Positions 1-5,025 of a DNA stretch of 5,025 bases are shown here, in pieces; within the stretch, counting starts at the first letter, position 1, and each line of letters begins with the position of its first letter. Below the pieces are notes generated by a model. That model was not told the DNA's origin. It saw nothing but the letters and a program-made list of their open reading frames with translations, and made no database searches. The position numbers and the translations under genes are program-made. Where the stretch lies: contig JAHBAP020000055.1 in the NCBI GenBank assembly GCA_018500005.2, forward strand, positions 1 to 5,025. The letters are read 5' to 3'. This DNA is from Mycobacterium sp. Lineage in GTDB: Bacteria; Actinomycetota; Actinomycetes; Mycobacteriales; Mycobacteriaceae.

Positions 1-575
1 AGCCTGATCAGGTGCAGCGGTGCCGGCGGTTGTGCCAGGTCGATGATCATGAATCGGGACGCCACCCGGGGGGCTTCGGCGGGCACCCGGGCGGCCAGCG
101 GGGGCGGGAGGGGATGAAAGGGCAGCGCGAACACCGCCATGTCGAACGATCCGTCGGGGGCGTCGATCTCCGTCGCGTCGACTCTTCGCACCACCGCACG
201 CGGATTGCTGCCGAGGTCCGAGGCGGCCATGGCGGCCACGGATTCCGGGTCGACGTCCGACACGGTCAACTGGGCGGTCGGGTGTTCCTCGAGGAGTCGC
301 CGGGAAAGCGCACCGTGTCCTGCGCCGAGTTCGAGGATGCGCGGATCGGCCACGTCGGCCACCTCGTCGAGCACCAGGCGGGCGTTGCGGTCGTGCTCAC
401 GGAAGATCGATCCCACCCGGTCCAGATCCGCGATCACGCCGGCCTTGACGGAGGCATCGACGTCGTCCCGGTCCAAGTACTCCGGGCGGTCGGTCTGCAG
501 TATCCGGTCCAGGCACGACGCATCCGGACCGCCGCGCGGCATGGTTTCAAGGTCATCAGAATGTTCAGAGCCCAT
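1..575 (-). CDS. Class I SAM-dependent methyltransferase, N-terminal part (runs off left edge)
   Basis: The minus strand is open from ATG at 575-573 to the window edge, giving 191 residues with no stop. The product shows the Rossmann SAM-binding pattern: motif [10 protein letters not shown] at residues 82-90, an acidic end of beta-2 in VSDVDP (105-110), an acidic loop [19 protein letters not shown] (131-149), then a proline-rich segment [12 protein letters not shown] (153-164) and MIIDLAQP (176-183). It therefore probably transfers methyl groups from SAM in the cytosol; the acceptor is unknown. About 80 residues precede motif I, and the C-terminal substrate-selecting part lies outside the window. 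The start is uncertain: an in-frame ATG four codons upstream (587-585) has GGGAG 13 nt before it, while the 575 ATG has no clear ribosome site. Gene direction is divergent from glpK. It could equally be annotated as a hypothetical methyltransferase; the fold is clear, the role is not. Confidence 0.85.
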   Translation of the reverse strand, partial: MGSEHSDDLETMPRGGPDASCLDRILQTDRPEYLDRDDVDASVKAGVIADLDRVGSIFREHDRNARLVLDEVADVADPRILELGAGHGALSRRLLEEHPTAQLTVSDVDPESVAAMAASDLGSNPRAVVRRVDATEIDAPDGSFDMAVFALPFHPLPPPLAARVPAEAPRVASRFMIIDLAQPPAPLHLIR

Positions 576-634
576 GTAGACCAGCATGGACGGTGGCAGA
601 CTCCCAGCAAAGTCCGTCCTGCCATGACACACCG

Positions 635-639
635 AGGAG
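635..639 (+). promoter_or_regulatory. Ribosome binding site deciding the glpK start
   Basis: AGGAG lies 4 nt upstream of GTG at 644-646. The frame stays open upstream to another GTG at 593, which would add 17 residues, but nothing resembling a Shine-Dalgarno precedes that one. The spacing is short, so the choice of 644 is favoured rather than proven. No strong promoter hexamers stand out in the 68-bp divergent gap at 576-643. Confidence 0.5.
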
Positions 640-643
640 CACC

Positions 644-2158
644 GTGGCCGACTTCGTCGCTTCCATTGACCAGGGCACGACCAGTACCCGCTGCATGATC
701 TTCGACCACAACGGTCTGGAGGTTGGCCGCCACCAACTCGAGCACGCGCAGATCCTGCCGAGGGCCGGTTGGGTGGAGCACAATCCGACGGAGATTTGGG
801 GCACCACCCAGACAGTGGTGACCTCGGCGCTGACCAACACCGGCCTGTCGGCGTCCAATATCGCCGCACTGGGCATCACCAACCAGCGCGAGACCACGAT
901 CGTGTGGAACCGCAGGACCGGCCTGCCTTACCACAACGCAATCGTCTGGCAGGACACCCGAACCGACCAGATCGCGGCGGCCCTGGACCGCGACGGCCGG
1001 GGCGATGTCATCCGGCGCAAGGCCGGACTTCCTCCCGCCACCTACTTCTCCGGCGGCAAGTTGCAGTGGCTGCTGGAGAACGTGGAGGGCCTGCGTGCCG
1101 ATGCGGAATCCGGCGAGGCGTTGTTCGGCACCCCCGACGTGTGGGTGCTGTGGAATATGACCGGCGGTCCGCACGGCGGCGTCCACGTCACCGATCCAAC
1201 CAATGCCAGTCGCACGATGCTGATGAACCTCGAGACACTGGACTGGGACGATGAACTGTTGGGGTTCTTCGGGGTTCCGCGCGCGATGCTGCCGGTGATC
1301 CGGCCGTCGTCCTCGCCGCAGCCCTACGGAATGACCCTGGCGGAAGGCCCGATGCTCGGTACGGTTCCGGTGACCGCAAGCCTCGGCGATCAGCAGGCTG
1401 CGATGGTCGGCCAGGTGTGCCTCAAGCCGGGCGAGGCCAAGAACACCTACGGGACCGGAAATTTCCTGCTGCTCAACACCGGCGAGAAGATCGTCCGCAG
1501 TGAGAACGGTCTGCTGACCACGGTCTGCTACCAGTTCGGAGACGCGAAACCCGTTTATGCACTGGAAGGTTCGATCGCCGTCACCGGATCGGCGGTGCAG
1601 TGGTTGCGCGACCAACTAGGGATCATCAGCGGCGCGGCCGACAGTGAGCACCTGGCCTCGCAGGTGCAGGACAACGGCGGAATCTACTTCGTGCCGGCCT
1701 TCTCCGGCCTGTTCGCGCCGTACTGGCGTTCCGACGCACGCGGCGCGATCGTCGGGCTGTCGCGGTTCAACTCCAACGCCCATATCGCGCGCGCGACCCT
1801 GGAGGCGATCTGTTATCAGAGCCGGGACGTCGTCGACGCGATGGCTGCCGACTCCGGGGTGAAACTGGAGGTGCTGAAGGTCGACGGCGGGGTGACTCTC
1901 AACGAACTGTGCATGCAGATCCAGGCCGATGTCCTCGGCGTGGACGTGGTCCGCCCGATGGTGCCGGAGACGACGGCGCTGGGCGCGGCCTACGCCGCCG
2001 GTTTGGCGGTCGGCTACTGGTCAGACCCGGAGGATCTACGGGCCAACTGGCAGGAGAGCCGGCGCTGGAAGCCGCACTGGACCGAGCAGCAGCGGGCCGA
2101 GGGTTACGCGGGCTGGCGCAAGGCCGTGCAGCGCACCCTGGATTGGGTGGAGGTCTAG
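644..2158 (+). CDS. glpK: Glycerol kinase GlpK
   Basis: Cytosolic FGGY-family kinase that converts glycerol and ATP to sn-glycerol 3-phosphate, the entry of glycerol into glycolysis and phospholipid synthesis. With the GTG start at 644 it has 504 residues, matching the usual ~500. Visible motifs in order: phosphate loop DQGTTSTR (9-16); glycerol-binding TNQRETT with Arg82-Glu83; FGGY signature 1, [13 protein letters not shown] (134-146), with its Tyr; catalytic Asp249-Gln250 in GDQQAA; nucleotide-site GTGNF (271-275); FGGY signature 2 from GAIVGLSRF to HIARATLE (367-387); and the adenosine motif DGG (414-416). All key residues are present, so it should be active. The sequence agrees closely with mycobacterial GlpK as I recall it. 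It is divergent from the methyltransferase and followed by an 84-bp gap, with no glpF or glpD partner in view. The only doubt is the start: GTG 593 would give 521 residues. Confidence 0.97.
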   Translation: MADFVASIDQGTTSTRCMIFDHNGLEVGRHQLEHAQILPRAGWVEHNPTEIWGTTQTVVTSALTNTGLSASNIAALGITNQRETTIVWNRRTGLPYHNAIVWQDTRTDQIAAALDRDGRGDVIRRKAGLPPATYFSGGKLQWLLENVEGLRADAESGEALFGTPDVWVLWNMTGGPHGGVHVTDPTNASRTMLMNLETLDWDDELLGFFGVPRAMLPVIRPSSSPQPYGMTLAEGPMLGTVPVTASLGDQQAAMVGQVCLKPGEAKNTYGTGNFLLLNTGEKIVRSENGLLTTVCYQFGDAKPVYALEGSIAVTGSAVQWLRDQLGIISGAADSEHLASQVQDNGGIYFVPAFSGLFAPYWRSDARGAIVGLSRFNSNAHIARATLEAICYQSRDVVDAMAADSGVKLEVLKVDGGVTLNELCMQIQADVLGVDVVRPMVPETTALGAAYAAGLAVGYWSDPEDLRANWQESRRWKPHWTEQQRAEGYAGWRKAVQRTLDWVEV

Positions 2159-2160
2159 CG

Positions 2161-2228
2161 ACCGCCCGCGATTTCGGCGCGGTTCTCGTCGCTGAGCGGC
2201 GGAAAGCGCGCCGAACCGGAGGGGCGGT
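2161..2228. repeat. Interrupted inverted repeat between glpK and the oxygenase gene (possible terminator)
   Basis: Outer arms ACCGCCC (2161-2167) and GGGCGGT (2222-2228) pair perfectly over 7 bp. Inner arms TTCGGCGCG (2173-2181) and CGCGCCGAA (2207-2215) pair over 9 bp, enclosing a 25-nt loop. The structure begins 2 nt after the glpK stop and ends 14 nt before the next ATG. No T-run follows, which is common for GC-rich actinobacterial hairpins, so a terminator of glpK, an attenuator for the next gene or a regulator site are all possible. The pairing is seen directly; the function is inferred. Confidence 0.45.
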
Positions 2229-2242
2229 GTAACAGTAGAGAG

Positions 2243-3628
2243 ATGACCCAGACCACCGATGATCTCGGTAACCTCCCCACCGCCACGGCGAGCGACCCGG
2301 CGGCGCAGGACGACCCGCGGCCGTTCCACATGCGCGGCAACTACGCGCCGGTGCCCGACGAGTTGACCGAATACGACCTCCCGGTGCAGGGTGCCATCCC
2401 GACTGAGTTGAACGGGTGGTACCTGCGCAACGGCTCCAACCCGCGCACACCCACCGGCCACTGGTTCATCGGCGACGGCATGATCCACGGCGTTCGCATC
2501 GAGGGCGGTGCGGCCAAGTGGTACCGCAACCGCTGGGTGCGCACCGAGAGCTTCGAAACCCCGTTTCCGCTCTACAACGCCGACGGCACCCGCAACCTGC
2601 GGTCCTCGGTGGCCAACACCCATATCGTCAACCACGCCGGCAAGACGCTGGCACTGGTCGAGTCGTCGTTGCCGTACCAGATCACCAACGATCTCGAGAC
2701 TGTCGGATGCTACGACTTCGACGGGAAACTCGACGATGCGATGACGGCCCACCCGAAGATCTGCCCGACCACCGGGGAACTCCATTTCTTCGGCTATGGC
2801 AACATCTTTCAGCCGCATGTCACCTATCACCGGGCCGACGCCGACGGGGTTCTGACGGTCAATCGGCCGGTCGAGGTTCCGGCGCTGACCATGATGCACG
2901 ACTTCGCCATGACGTCCGGGCACGTGATTTTCATGGACCTGCCGATCGTGTTCAACCTCGACATCGCGATCAACGGCAAGGGTGACATGCCCTACCGGTG
3001 GGACGACAACTACGGCGCCAGGTTCGGCGTACTGCGCCGGGATGACCCGTTCGGGGAGATCCGGTGGTTCGACATCGACCCGTGCTACGTCTTCCATGTC
3101 GCCAACGCTTTTGAGACCGGCCCGGGAACGGGCTCGAATTCCATTGTGGTGCAAGCTGTCCGCTACCCCGAACTGTGGCGCAATGACGGGGGATTCGGGG
3201 CCAGCGGGGTGCTGTGGGAATGGCGACTCGCTCAGGACGGATCTGTGACCGAGCGCCAACTCGACGACCGGGCGGTGGAGTTCCCGCGTATCGACGACCG
3301 ACTGGCCGGAATGCCGGCCCGCTACGCGGTCTCGGTGGGTGATGCCGCGCTGGTGCGCTACGACCTCAATACCGGTGCGGCCGTGGAACATCGCTTCGGC
3401 ACGCCGGATGCGCCCGGCGGTCCCGGCGAAGCCGTATTCGTCCCGTCGCCGCATGGTCCGGCCGACGAGATCAACGGCTGGTACCTGGCCTATGTTTACG
3501 ACCCGGCCCGTGACAGCAGCGAACTGGTGATCCTCGACGCCGCCGATTTCGGCGCCGAACCGGTGGCCCGGATCCAACTTCCGCGGCGGGTGCCCTACGG
3601 GTTCCACGGGAACTGGATCAGCGACTGA
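2243..3628 (+). CDS. Carotenoid cleavage oxygenase family protein (non-heme Fe(II) dioxygenase)
   Basis: 461-residue member of the RPE65/carotenoid-cleavage/lignostilbene dioxygenase family, seven-bladed beta-propellers that split a conjugated C=C bond with O2 into two carbonyls. The four iron-ligand histidines are all in their family contexts: His170 (MTAHPKI), His219 (MMHDFAMT), His285 (YVFHVANAF) and His455 (PYGFHGNW). The second-shell glutamates are also visible: Glu140 (LALVE), Glu347 (VEFPRI) and Glu396 (GEAVFVP). The N-terminal blade motif HWFIGDGMIHG (73-83) is typical. From memory it resembles the M. tuberculosis apocarotenoid oxygenase Rv0654, but is about 40 residues shorter. The first 28 residues are polar and low in conservation. 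There is no signal peptide, so it should be cytosolic. The ATG at 2243 is the first possible start; upstream there is only AGAGAG touching it, so initiation may be weak or leaderless (TAACAG at 2230-2235 sits where a -10 would). The true substrate is unknown: apocarotenoid, retinoid or another alkene. Confidence 0.92.
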   Translation: MTQTTDDLGNLPTATASDPAAQDDPRPFHMRGNYAPVPDELTEYDLPVQGAIPTELNGWYLRNGSNPRTPTGHWFIGDGMIHGVRIEGGAAKWYRNRWVRTESFETPFPLYNADGTRNLRSSVANTHIVNHAGKTLALVESSLPYQITNDLETVGCYDFDGKLDDAMTAHPKICPTTGELHFFGYGNIFQPHVTYHRADADGVLTVNRPVEVPALTMMHDFAMTSGHVIFMDLPIVFNLDIAINGKGDMPYRWDDNYGARFGVLRRDDPFGEIRWFDIDPCYVFHVANAFETGPGTGSNSIVVQAVRYPELWRNDGGFGASGVLWEWRLAQDGSVTERQLDDRAVEFPRIDDRLAGMPARYAVSVGDAALVRYDLNTGAAVEHRFGTPDAPGGPGEAVFVPSPHGPADEINGWYLAYVYDPARDSSELVILDAADFGAEPVARIQLPRRVPYGFHGNWISD

Positions 3629-3640
3629 CGCTGGCACGAA

Positions 3641-3678
3641 ATCGCCCGGAACGCCGGTTCGGCGGGACGGCGATCCCG
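3641..3678. terminator. Cluster of overlapping hairpins after the oxygenase gene (probable terminator)
   Basis: Starting 13 nt after the stop codon, ATCGCC (3641-3646) pairs with GGCGAT (3669-3674), enclosing CGCCG-GTT-CGGCG (3652-3664), a 5-bp stem with a 3-nt loop. An alternative hairpin, CGGGA (3663-3667) with TCCCG (3674-3678), competes for the same bases. There is no T-tract. The location at the end of a gene and before a fresh operon argues for transcription termination, but this is inferred from pairing alone. Confidence 0.4.
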
Positions 3679-3703
3679 AACTTCCGCGCAACAAGCGATA
3701 AGT

Positions 3704-3728
3704 CGGTTCTTGGCAATATGCCGAACCG
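3704..3728. promoter_or_regulatory. Inverted repeat upstream of the yrbE operon (operator-like)
   Basis: CGGTTC (3704-3709) pairs with GAACCG (3723-3728), and just inside, GGCA (3712-3715) pairs with TGCC (3719-3722) around the centre ATA; a two-base TT bulge is the only asymmetry in the 10-bp arms. It lies 80 nt before the leader ORF and is more AT-rich at its centre than its surroundings. TTGGCA (3710-3715), one base from the -35 consensus, is embedded in it, but no good -10 follows at 16-19 nt. A dimeric repressor site of the GntR or TetR type would fit, since mce operons are known to be governed by such regulators; a second terminator is the alternative. Confidence 0.4.
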
Positions 3729-3777
3729 CGTGCGCGGAATATTAGGCAACCCCTACTGTATGCGGGACCGCAGATAC
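3726..3777 (+). promoter_or_regulatory. Possible promoter and small palindromes before the leader ORF
   Basis: This stretch holds the palindrome CCGCG-TG-CGCGG (3726-3737), the palindrome TGCGG-GA-CCGCA (3761-3772) flanked by GTAT (3758-3761) and ATAC (3774-3777), and TACTGT (3754-3759), which fits the mycobacterial TANNNT -10 pattern. A start site near 3766 would leave a leader of about 40 nt before the ATG at 3808. There is no convincing -35, so the promoter call is weak; the palindromes are seen directly. Confidence 0.25.
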
Positions 3778-3790
3778 TGACGCACTAGTT

Positions 3791-3798
3791 AAAGGGGG
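3791..3798 (+). promoter_or_regulatory. Strong Shine-Dalgarno of the 22-codon leader ORF
   Basis: AAAGGGGG, continuing as TGTGA, differs by one base from the ideal anti-16S sequence AAAGGAGGTGA. The gap to ATG 3808 is 9 nt. It is the strongest ribosome site in the window and points to the ORF at 3808, not to yrbEA, whose own start lies 74 nt further on with no comparable site. Confidence 0.65.
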
Positions 3799-3807
3799 TG
3801 TGACGCC

Positions 3808-3876
3808 ATGGGACGTTCGGTCATGGTGCGCTCCCGTTACCCGCTCAGCCGCACGTCGGGGCTGATCGGCGGATGA
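3808..3876 (+). CDS. 22-residue leader peptide ORF translationally coupled to yrbEA
   Basis: ATG 3808 opens a frame of 22 codons ending at TGA 3874-3876. The stop overlaps the yrbEA start as ATGA (3873-3876), the classic arrangement for translational coupling. A near-consensus ribosome site sits 9 nt upstream. The peptide is basic, with Arg at 3, 8, 10 and 15 and no acidic residue, one Tyr at 11, and it ends SGLIGG. It has no membrane segment and no cysteine, so it does not match the Cys-rich leaders known from actinobacterial sulfur genes. Two roles are possible: delivering ribosomes to yrbEA, or sensing (stalling or attenuation). An internal ATG at 3823 shares the frame. I do not recognise the peptide; it is called real on the strength of its ribosome site and stop-start overlap. 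Confidence 0.55.
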   Translation: MGRSVMVRSRYPLSRTSGLIGG

Positions 3877-4730
3877 CGACATCAGAGGCGGGCCGCAAAG
3901 GCAGCGACGGCATCCGGGAGATCGACAACTGGGTCTCCGGCTATGTCGACCGTCATCCGCGCGCCGCCATCAACACCCTGGGCAATCAGGCCATCATGGC
4001 GGTCCGGATCATCCAGACGCTGTTCAAGGACCTGATCACCGGCCAGTTCCAGTGGCAGGAGTTCATCCGCCAAGCCGCCTTTATGGCCGGCACCTCGGTA
4101 CTGCCGACCATCTTCGTCGCACTGCCCATCGGGGTGACGCTCTCGGTGCAGTTCGCCCTGTTGGCCGGCCAGGTGGGCGCCACCTCGATGTCCGGGGCTG
4201 CCAGCGGCCTGGCGGTGATCCGGCAGGCCGCCTCACTGGTCGCCGCGATCATCATGGCCGCGGCTGTCGGGTCGGCGATCACCGCAGACCTCGGTGCTCG
4301 CAAGATCCGCGACGAGATCGACGCCATGGAAGTGCTCGGCATCTCGCCGATCCAGCGACTGGTCGTCCCCCGGTTCGTCGCGGCAATCCTGATCTCCATC
4401 GCGTTGACAGGGTTGGTGTGCTTCACCGGCTTCCTCGCCAGTTACCTGTTCAACACGTATTTCCAGCACGGTGCCCCAGGCAGCTTCGTGGGGACCTTCG
4501 CGTCATTCACCACGACGGCGGATATGAAACTGGCGATGGTCAAAGCCGTCGTCTACGGCGCGATCGTGGGCGTGGTTGCGTGTGAGAAGGGGTTGTCCAC
4601 CCGAGGCGGGTCGATCGGCGTCGCCAACGCGGTGAACTCCTCGGTCGTCGAGTCGATTCTGCTGCTGATGATCGTCAACGTCGCGATCAGCCAGCTGTAC
4701 CTGATCCTCTTCCCGAAGACGGGGCTATAG
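3873..4730 (+). CDS. yrbEA: YrbEA: MlaE-family permease of an Mce lipid-import ABC transporter
   Basis: 285-residue inner-membrane permease, first of the paired YrbE subunits that, with an MceG/Mkl-type ATPase and six Mce proteins, import lipids across the mycobacterial envelope. The family signature is intact: ADLGARKIRDEIDAMEVLG (138-156) followed by ISPIQRLVVPR (157-167), the cytoplasmic coupling region that contacts the ATPase. Hydrophobic segments lie at about 74-98, 115-137, 167-195, 222-237 and 256-280. An N-terminal extension of roughly 45 residues, charged and ending in an amphipathic stretch, precedes the QFQWQEFIRQ motif (58-67); YrbE1A and YrbE4A as I recall them have a shorter or different lead-in. 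ATG 3873 is the first usable start in this frame after the stop at 3801-3803. Its own ribosome site is poor, so expression probably depends on the coupled ORF at 3808. Which mce paralogue this is cannot be fixed; the C-terminus, ending LFPKTGL, is unlike those two. Confidence 0.93.
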   Translation: MTTSEAGRKGSDGIREIDNWVSGYVDRHPRAAINTLGNQAIMAVRIIQTLFKDLITGQFQWQEFIRQAAFMAGTSVLPTIFVALPIGVTLSVQFALLAGQVGATSMSGAASGLAVIRQAASLVAAIIMAAAVGSAITADLGARKIRDEIDAMEVLGISPIQRLVVPRFVAAILISIALTGLVCFTGFLASYLFNTYFQHGAPGSFVGTFASFTTTADMKLAMVKAVVYGAIVGVVACEKGLSTRGGSIGVANAVNSSVVESILLLMIVNVAISQLYLILFPKTGL

Positions 4731-4732
4731 CA

Positions 4733-4996
4733 ATGACGGTTACCGAAAAGCCGGTGGTTGCCAAGCCATCGACGCCGATTCCTCCGGTCTTCCAGAAGTT
4801 GAAGGGCCTTGGGTCGAAGCTGACCAGCCCGATCCAGCAGGTCGGCCACATCATCATCTTCTTCGGGAAGGCACTTGCCGGAATCCCGACCGTGCTCAAG
4901 AGCTACCGCGGGGAGTACACCCGGCTGCTGTCGGACGTCGCCTGGGGTAACGGCTCACTGGTGGTCGGCGGCGGTACCGCCGCCGACCACCAGTGA
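4733..4996 (+). CDS. yrbEB: YrbEB: second MlaE-family permease, 5' fragment broken by terminal palindrome
   Basis: Starts 2 nt after the yrbEA stop (GGGG at 4721-4724 may serve as ribosome site), so the two are co-translated, as in all mce operons. Full YrbEB proteins run about 280 residues; only the N-terminal part is here. Residues 1-30 are a Pro/Lys-rich cytosolic lead, then an amphipathic/hydrophobic stretch at 35-52, the conserved-type YRGEYTRLLSDVAWG (58-72) and the start of the first core helix, GSLVVGGGTA (74-83). From about residue 84 (AADHQ, then TGA at 4994-4996) the reading comes from the inverted copy of the gene's own bases. It should not be taken as real protein, and the stop is not the native end. 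The true gene presumably continues after GGGTA with a Gly/Val-rich membrane helix. Confidence 0.88.
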   Translation: MTVTEKPVVAKPSTPIPPVFQKLKGLGSKLTSPIQQVGHIIIFFGKALAGIPTVLKSYRGEYTRLLSDVAWGNGSLVVGGGTAADHQ

Positions 4997-5025
4997 GCCG
5001 TTACCCCAGGCGACGTCCGACAGCA
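4926..5025. repeat. Perfect 100-bp palindrome at the window end (likely fold-back artefact)
   Basis: Bases 4926-4975 are exactly reverse-complementary to 4976-5025: 50-bp arms, no mismatch, no spacer, centred on GGTACC (4973-4978) inside the small natural palindrome GGCGGTACCGCC. The left arm is normal yrbEB coding sequence; the right arm is its inverted copy and ends exactly at the last base. A gene-internal inverted copy that stops at the sequence edge is most easily explained by a fold-back chimera during library preparation or assembly at a contig end. A true inverted duplication extending beyond the window cannot be excluded. Confidence 0.95.

Noticed and set aside
12..698. Plus-strand open frames over the left end (12-698 and 139-579)
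   Set aside because: Both are antisense shadows of the minus-strand methyltransferase, which has the SAM-binding motifs; their products are His/Arg/Ser-rich without domains.
434..1615. Long minus-strand open frame of 393 codons antisense to glpK
   Set aside because: It is a GC-rich shadow frame: glpK on the other strand carries complete family motifs, while this translation shows no recognisable domain and also collides with the methyltransferase.
2036..3694. 552-codon minus-strand open frame across the oxygenase gene
   Set aside because: The translation is low-complexity Val/Arg/Gly/His-rich and shadows the oxygenase, whose iron ligands and motifs prove the plus-strand frame.
3780..3793. 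Possible KstR (cholesterol regulator) box around ACTAGTTAAA
   Set aside because: Only the GTTnnA half fits the recalled pattern TnnAACnnGTTnnA; the left half misses two of four fixed bases, so it is not supported.
3885..4426. Minus-strand open frames antisense to yrbEA
   Set aside because: They mirror the codon periodicity of the permease gene, have no motif or ribosome site, and yrbEA is clearly real.
4926..5025. Intrinsic terminator or linear-replicon telomere at the right end
   Set aside because: The left arm is mid-gene yrbEB coding sequence, the symmetry is perfect with no loop, and it stops at the sequence edge; a fold-back artefact explains it better.

Overview
The window looks like a piece of chromosome from a mycobacterium or close relative, most likely an environmental, rapid-grower-type species. 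It is GC-rich throughout and uses GTG starts. Its glycerol kinase matches mycobacterial GlpK almost residue for residue as I recall that family, and it carries the start of an mce-type operon (yrbEA-yrbEB), a hallmark of Mycobacteriales. The last base appears to be a contig end, because the final 100 bases form a perfect palindrome running exactly to the edge.

Layout. Positions 1-575 (minus strand) hold the N-terminal 191 residues of a class I SAM-dependent methyltransferase that runs off the left edge. A 68-bp divergent gap separates it from glpK (644-2158, plus), a complete glycerol kinase. An 84-bp spacer with a long interrupted inverted repeat follows. Next is a complete carotenoid-cleavage-oxygenase family enzyme (2243-3628, plus) with all four iron-binding histidines. 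The 179-bp gap after it (3629-3807) is dense in inverted repeats: a terminator-like cluster near the upstream gene and an operator-like hairpin further down. Then comes an ORF too short for ordinary gene calling (3808-3876, 22 codons). It has an almost perfect Shine-Dalgarno sequence, and its stop overlaps the start of yrbEA (3873-4730). yrbEB starts 2 nt after yrbEA and is cut off by the terminal palindrome.

How the genes work together. YrbEA and YrbEB are the two permease subunits of an Mce lipid-import ABC transporter; the mceA-F genes would be expected to the right, beyond the window. The 22-codon ORF is best read as a coupled leader for that operon. glpK stands alone as the entry of glycerol into central and lipid metabolism. 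The oxygenase cleaves an apocarotenoid-like or other conjugated alkene substrate that cannot be fixed from sequence. I see no mobile element, tRNA, rRNA or CRISPR. The most noteworthy items are the coupled leader ORF with its upstream inverted repeat and the terminal fold-back, which I judge to be an artefact that truncates yrbEB.
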